Shown here piece after piece: positions 60,356-64,000 of a stretch of 64,000 nt of DNA. Source of the stretch: Chloracidobacterium sp. CP2_5A. GTDB lineage: Bacteria > Acidobacteriota > Blastocatellia > Chloracidobacteriales > Chloracidobacteriaceae. The notes under the pieces were generated by a model. It was not told where the DNA came from. It ran no database searches and saw nothing but the letters and a program-made list of their open reading frames with translations. The position numbers and the translations under genes are program-made. Positions within the stretch are counted from its first letter, which is position 1; the number at the start of each line of letters is the position of its first letter. The DNA is taken from positions 1-64,000 of the forward strand of contig NKPT01000010.1 of the NCBI GenBank assembly GCA_002254845.1. Reading direction: 5' to 3'.

Positions 60356-63300
60356 ATGACTGAATACGAGTCGCCGACCGAACCGATCGAAGTCCAGCCC
60401 GATCCGTTGCTTGGGACGGTCGTGGACGGGAAGTACCGCATCGAGCGCGTGCTCGGCGTGGGCGGCATGGCTACGGTGTATGCGGCGATACGATTGCAGA
60501 TTGGCGATATGGCGGCCATCAAGGCGCTCACGCCGGAGTCAACGGCGGTGCCGCTCGCGGTTGCCCGCTTCCAGCGCGAGGTGCGCGCCGCCGCCCGGAT
60601 CAAGCACCCTAACGTCGTGGCGATTTATGACTTCGGCAGCCTGCCGGACGGCCGCGCCTACATGGTGATGGAATACATCACCGGGGAATCGCTGCGGGAG
60701 GAGCTCAAGCGCGCCGGCCGGCTCGCGCCGGAGCGAGCGGTCGCCATTCTGACCAGCGTGTGCGCGGCGATTCACGCGGCGCACCAGGAAGGCATCCTGC
60801 ACCGCGATCTCAAGCCGGAAAATATCATGCTGGCGCGTCAGCGGGACGGCGCGGAAGTCGTCAAGGTGGTGGACTTCGGCGTGGCCGAGCTGCATGAGCA
60901 GGCGACGGCTTCGGCCATGACGAAGCTGACGGAGTATGGCTTGATGGTGGGCACGCCGCACTATATGTCGCCGGAGCAGTGCCGCAGCGAGCCGCTCGAC
61001 CCGCGCTCGGATGTGTATAGCCTGGGCATCATCGCCTACGAGTTACTGACCGGCACGGTGCCTTTCAACGCCCGGACGGTGTCGGCCGTCATTATTCAGC
61101 AGGCCACGGAAGCGCCGCGCCGCCCGCGCGACTTGAACCCGGAGTTGAGCTGGGCGTTAGAGCATGTCATTTTGCGAGCGCTGGAAAAGGACCCGGCGCG
61201 GCGACCGCAAACCGCCGCTGAACTCGCCCAAGACCTCAGCCTGTCGCTGTCGAATATTCGCCCGTCGCTGTCAAGCATCCGGCCAACGACTTCGCTGGGC
61301 GGCTTTGTCGCGCCCCCGACGGGCGAGATGACAGGGCCGCTGTTGCCGCCCATGACCGGCGGCGGGACAACGGAGCTGCCGTCCCGCGCGATAGTCGCCC
61401 GGCGGTCGGGCACGCTGCGTTACGACAGCCTGACCGGGATTCGCAATCTGACCTTTCTCAAGCAGGAAGTGGAAAGCCTCGTGGCGGCCCGCCGGACGGC
61501 GTCGCTGTTGCTGGTCAGCGTGGACAACCTAAAAGCCTATGCCGACCAGCTAGGCTATGCCGCCGGCGACAGCCTGCTGCGGGAGCTCGCCCACTGGCTT
61601 CGGGATCACGTCGGCGAGCTGGGGGTCGTGGCGCGCTTAGGCGGCGACGAGTTCGCCATTCTGCTGCCTGGAAGCGCCGCCCCCGACGCCATTGTGTTCG
61701 CCGACCAGATGGCCCGGCGTCTGGCGGAGCAGCGGTTTCTGCGCGCCGAGGTGCCGAGCGGGCTGACCGTGCAAGTGACAATCGCCGTCGTGGTGTCGCC
61801 GGATGACGCCGCCACGGGGATTGGGCTGTTGGACGCGGGCGGGCAGGCGCTGGCCATCGCCAAACAGCAAGCGCCGGGCCGCGTCTATCGGCAGGGGCTG
61901 GACGACCAGACCCTGCGCGAGCATCCAAACTTCAACGCCTTTGTCGGACGCGACCAGGAACTGCGGAAGCTGCAGGAGATGTTCGACCGGACGGCGGCCG
62001 GGCACGGGCAGCCCGTCCTGGCGATGGGTCCGACCGGTATCGGCAAGACGCGCCTGGTGCACGAGTTTCGGCGGCGACTCGCCGGCCGCGAAGTGACGTT
62101 TCTCGCCATGCCCTTTTATGAAGCCGGGCAGGGAACGCCGTATAAATCCTTCTACGACAGTTTGCGGGGAACCCTTCAGGCGCTGCTCGAAGCCGCCGAG
62201 CCGGCGCTTATCCAGCAGATGTTCGGGCCACTCGCCGAGCGCGTCGCGCTTGAGTTTGGCACGGAAGACGGGTTTTTGCATTTCTGCGAAGCCGTGCAGT
62301 CGGAAAGCCCGCACGAGAGGTATCTGGCGTTTGAGTATCTCGCGGCGCTGTACGCCACGCTGTCCAGCCGCCAGATCACCGTGCTGTTCGTGGACGACGC
62401 GCACTTCGCGGATGAGCTTAGTCTGGACTTGTTGGCGTACCTCGCCCGCTCGACGGCCGAACAGCGGCTAATGCTCATCCTCGCGGCCCGCTCGGAGCTG
62501 CTGACCGAGCAGCACCCGCTCCGCAACTGGATGCGGGCGGTCAATCAGTCGGTCGGCTTTGAGTTGCTGACGCTGGAGCCGTTATCGCTGGACGACGTTA
62601 TGGCGCTGGTGCAGGCGACCTTTCCCAAAATCAAGACGACCTCCGGCGTTATCGCCCGCCTGCACGCGGAAACGCGCGGCAATCCCTTCTTTTTGGCTGA
62701 GATCCTGCGTCACTTGGTTCAGACCAAGCACATTGCGCGCCAGGAAGAAGGCTGGGTCTTTCCGCCGCTGACGGATGTCTCGCTGCCGCCGTCGGTCATC
62801 GAGGTCGTCGAGGCTTCCTTTTCGCGGCTCTCGCCGGGGGCGCTGGAGCTGTTGTCGCAGGCGGCTGTGATCGGCATGGACTTTACGTTCGACTTGTTGC
62901 TGACCGTTACGGAGCGCCCGGAGCGCGAAGTGCTGGCGGCGGTCGAGGAGGGGCTGGCGCAGGGCATCATCGCGGAGCTGACCGAGGCGGAAGAGGACAG
63001 CTACCGCTTTCGGCACGGGACGGTGCAGAAAGTGCTCTACAACCGCCTCAATCGCCGGCGGCGACGCACGCTTCATGCCGCCGTCGGTCATGCGCTCGAA
63101 CAGGCGGCGACCGCGACCGGCCGGGGCGGTCGGCTCGCGGGCGAGCTGGCCTTTCATTTCCACCATGCGGCGGAACACCTTCCGACCCTGCGCTACGCCG
63201 CTTTGGCCGGCACGCAGGCCTGGCGAGCGTGGTCCATTGACGAGGCGCTGAAATTCTACGGCTGGGCCGAGGAAGCCGAGCGCCGACTCAACATCCTGGT

Positions 63301-64000
63301 GGATGTGATTTTTGACGAGAAGCAAGCTTCATTTGACAAAGTGCCGGTCGAGCAACTCCGGCTCATTGCCGACTTCAACCTCAACTATGGGCAAATGCTG
63401 GTACACATCGGCCAGCTGACCGAAGCCGAGAAAAAGCTTCAGTTAGCGCAAACGCTGGCCCGCCCCTCACAGGATGAGCACCTGCGGGGGAAAACGCTGG
63501 CGGCGCTAGGCGAGCTGTGCGAGGCGCGCAGCGAGTATTCGTCGGCGCTGCTGTACTGCCATCAGGCGCTTGAAGTCCTGCGGCGCAAGGGCGATAAGCG
63601 CGCCGAGGCCCGGACCACCGCCGTCATCGGCACGCTCTACGACCGCCTTGGGCAGTTTGCGCGCGCGGCGGACGCGCTCGACAAGGCGCTGGCGCTGGCG
63701 CGCGCCATCCGGGACCGGCAGGTTGAAGCTCTCGCCCTGCGCGAAAGCGCGTTTGTCCGGGCGCGGCAGGGCGAGTTCGCCTTGGCGCTGACGCTGGCCG
63801 GCGAAGGTCTAGCTGCGGCGGAGCGCTTGGCTGATCCGCTGGGGATTTCCATTGCCGCCAGCATTCTGGGGGCCACGCTGCGGGCGCAGGGCGATTACGA
63901 GGCGGCTATCGAGCGATTTGAGCAGGCCCGCCGACTGACCCAAGACCTCAGCCGCCCTCGCAGCGCGTGCATCGAGCTGATCAACATCGCCGAGTGCCTG
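60356..64000 (+). CDS. Ser/Thr kinase-GGDEF-ATPase-TPR multidomain protein (3' end cut)
   Basis: A 1215-codon open frame, running off the right edge. Domains by residue: protein kinase about 20-300 (VLGVGGMATVY, AAIKAL with Lys56, HRDLKPEN at 149-156, DFG at 173-175, GTPHYMSPEQ), so it looks catalytically complete; linker 300-360; GGDEF domain about 362-530 (YDSLTGIRNL, VVARLGGDEFAIL with GGDEF at 429-433, no RxxD inhibitory site); ATPase about 535-1000 (FVGRDQEL, Walker A GPTGIGKT at 558-565, Walker B LFVDDAH at 677-683); then TPR-like helical repeats to the edge. Divergent from queD, 232 bases apart. Kinase and cyclase partners are unknown. Confidence 0.93.
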   Translation, partial: MTEYESPTEPIEVQPDPLLGTVVDGKYRIERVLGVGGMATVYAAIRLQIGDMAAIKALTPESTAVPLAVARFQREVRAAARIKHPNVVAIYDFGSLPDGRAYMVMEYITGESLREELKRAGRLAPERAVAILTSVCAAIHAAHQEGILHRDLKPENIMLARQRDGAEVVKVVDFGVAELHEQATASAMTKLTEYGLMVGTPHYMSPEQCRSEPLDPRSDVYSLGIIAYELLTGTVPFNARTVSAVIIQQATEAPRRPRDLNPELSWALEHVILRALEKDPARRPQTAAELAQDLSLSLSNIRPSLSSIRPTTSLGGFVAPPTGEMTGPLLPPMTGGGTTELPSRAIVARRSGTLRYDSLTGIRNLTFLKQEVESLVAARRTASLLLVSVDNLKAYADQLGYAAGDSLLRELAHWLRDHVGELGVVARLGGDEFAILLPGSAAPDAIVFADQMARRLAEQRFLRAEVPSGLTVQVTIAVVVSPDDAATGIGLLDAGGQALAIAKQQAPGRVYRQGLDDQTLREHPNFNAFVGRDQELRKLQEMFDRTAAGHGQPVLAMGPTGIGKTRLVHEFRRRLAGREVTFLAMPFYEAGQGTPYKSFYDSLRGTLQALLEAAEPALIQQMFGPLAERVALEFGTEDGFLHFCEAVQSESPHERYLAFEYLAALYATLSSRQITVLFVDDAHFADELSLDLLAYLARSTAEQRLMLILAARSELLTEQHPLRNWMRAVNQSVGFELLTLEPLSLDDVMALVQATFPKIKTTSGVIARLHAETRGNPFFLAEILRHLVQTKHIARQEEGWVFPPLTDVSLPPSVIEVVEASFSRLSPGALELLSQAAVIGMDFTFDLLLTVTERPEREVLAAVEEGLAQGIIAELTEAEEDSYRFRHGTVQKVLYNRLNRRRRRTLHAAVGHALEQAATATGRGGRLAGELAFHFHHAAEHLPTLRYAALAGTQAWRAWSIDEALKFYGWAEEAERRLNILVDVIFDEKQASFDKVPVEQLRLIADFNLNYGQMLVHIGQLTEAEKKLQLAQTLARPSQDEHLRGKTLAALGELCEARSEYSSALLYCHQALEVLRRKGDKRAEARTTAVIGTLYDRLGQFARAADALDKALALARAIRDRQVEALALRESAFVRARQGEFALALTLAGEGLAAAERLADPLGISIAASILGATLRAQGDYEAAIERFEQARRLTQDLSRPRSACIELINIAECL

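Overview
The window looks like chromosomal DNA of an Acidobacteriota bacterium, perhaps the Blastocatellia/Chloracidobacterium branch. The evidence is an Oar-type TonB-dependent receptor with a carboxypeptidase-regulatory N-terminus, a secreted VWFA protein of the kind common in Acidobacteriota, lpxA (so a Gram-negative envelope), pilT, and a GC-rich codon bias that throws up long antisense shadow frames. No rRNA, tRNA, CRISPR array, transposase or phage gene was seen. The taxon is inferred from gene content, not from a marker gene.

Layout. 1-8.1 kb: end of a TonB-type receptor, then nuoJ, a secreted repeat protein of unknown function, nuoK, nuoL and nuoM. 8.3-10 kb: a small basic protein, an MscS-like membrane protein and an ECF sigma factor. 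10-17.5 kb: a UshA-like lipoprotein, an esterase, mscL, NDH-2, a zinc alcohol dehydrogenase and a run of small unknown genes. 17.7-27 kb: SH3 lipoprotein, ddl, VWFA protein, DUF3299-like protein, a zinc-ribbon/receiver protein downstream of pilT, nrdR, a DUF444 protein and a hydrolase. 27.5-31.4 kb: an RsbW-like kinase and STAS protein (partner switch), an epimerase and a TPR protein. 31.4-36.3 kb: nuoABCDE-thiD-pgeF, tightly coupled on the minus strand. 36.5-45 kb: VWA protein, hydrolase, lpxA, a Gfo/Idh oxidoreductase, a multi-pass membrane protein, a DMT permease, rpmG and a second STAS protein. 45.5-51.6 kb: aminotransferase, gltX, cysK and a TPR-AAA-AAA protein. 51.6-60.1 kb: minus-strand run queD, MFS, AddB-like nuclease, membrane protein, glgP, with a strikingly AT-rich patch. 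60.36 kb to the right edge: a giant signalling protein fusing Ser/Thr kinase, GGDEF, AAA/STAND-type ATPase and TPR regions.

How it fits together. Complex I is split into at least two loci (J-M and A-E; F, G, H, I and N are not in the window), and a one-subunit NDH-2 gives a second NADH route into the quinone pool. Envelope functions recur: lpxA, ddl, pgeF, two mechanosensitive channels, several lipoproteins. Regulation includes an ECF sigma factor, a partner-switch pair plus an extra STAS protein, NrdR and the multidomain kinase.

The most unusual features are the kinase-GGDEF-ATPase-TPR fusion, the AT-rich island whose edges lie inside genes, the secreted protein inserted between nuoJ and nuoK, and many short perfect tandem duplications (9-21 bp units) sitting at stop codons, start codons, Shine-Dalgarno sequences and in signal peptides.
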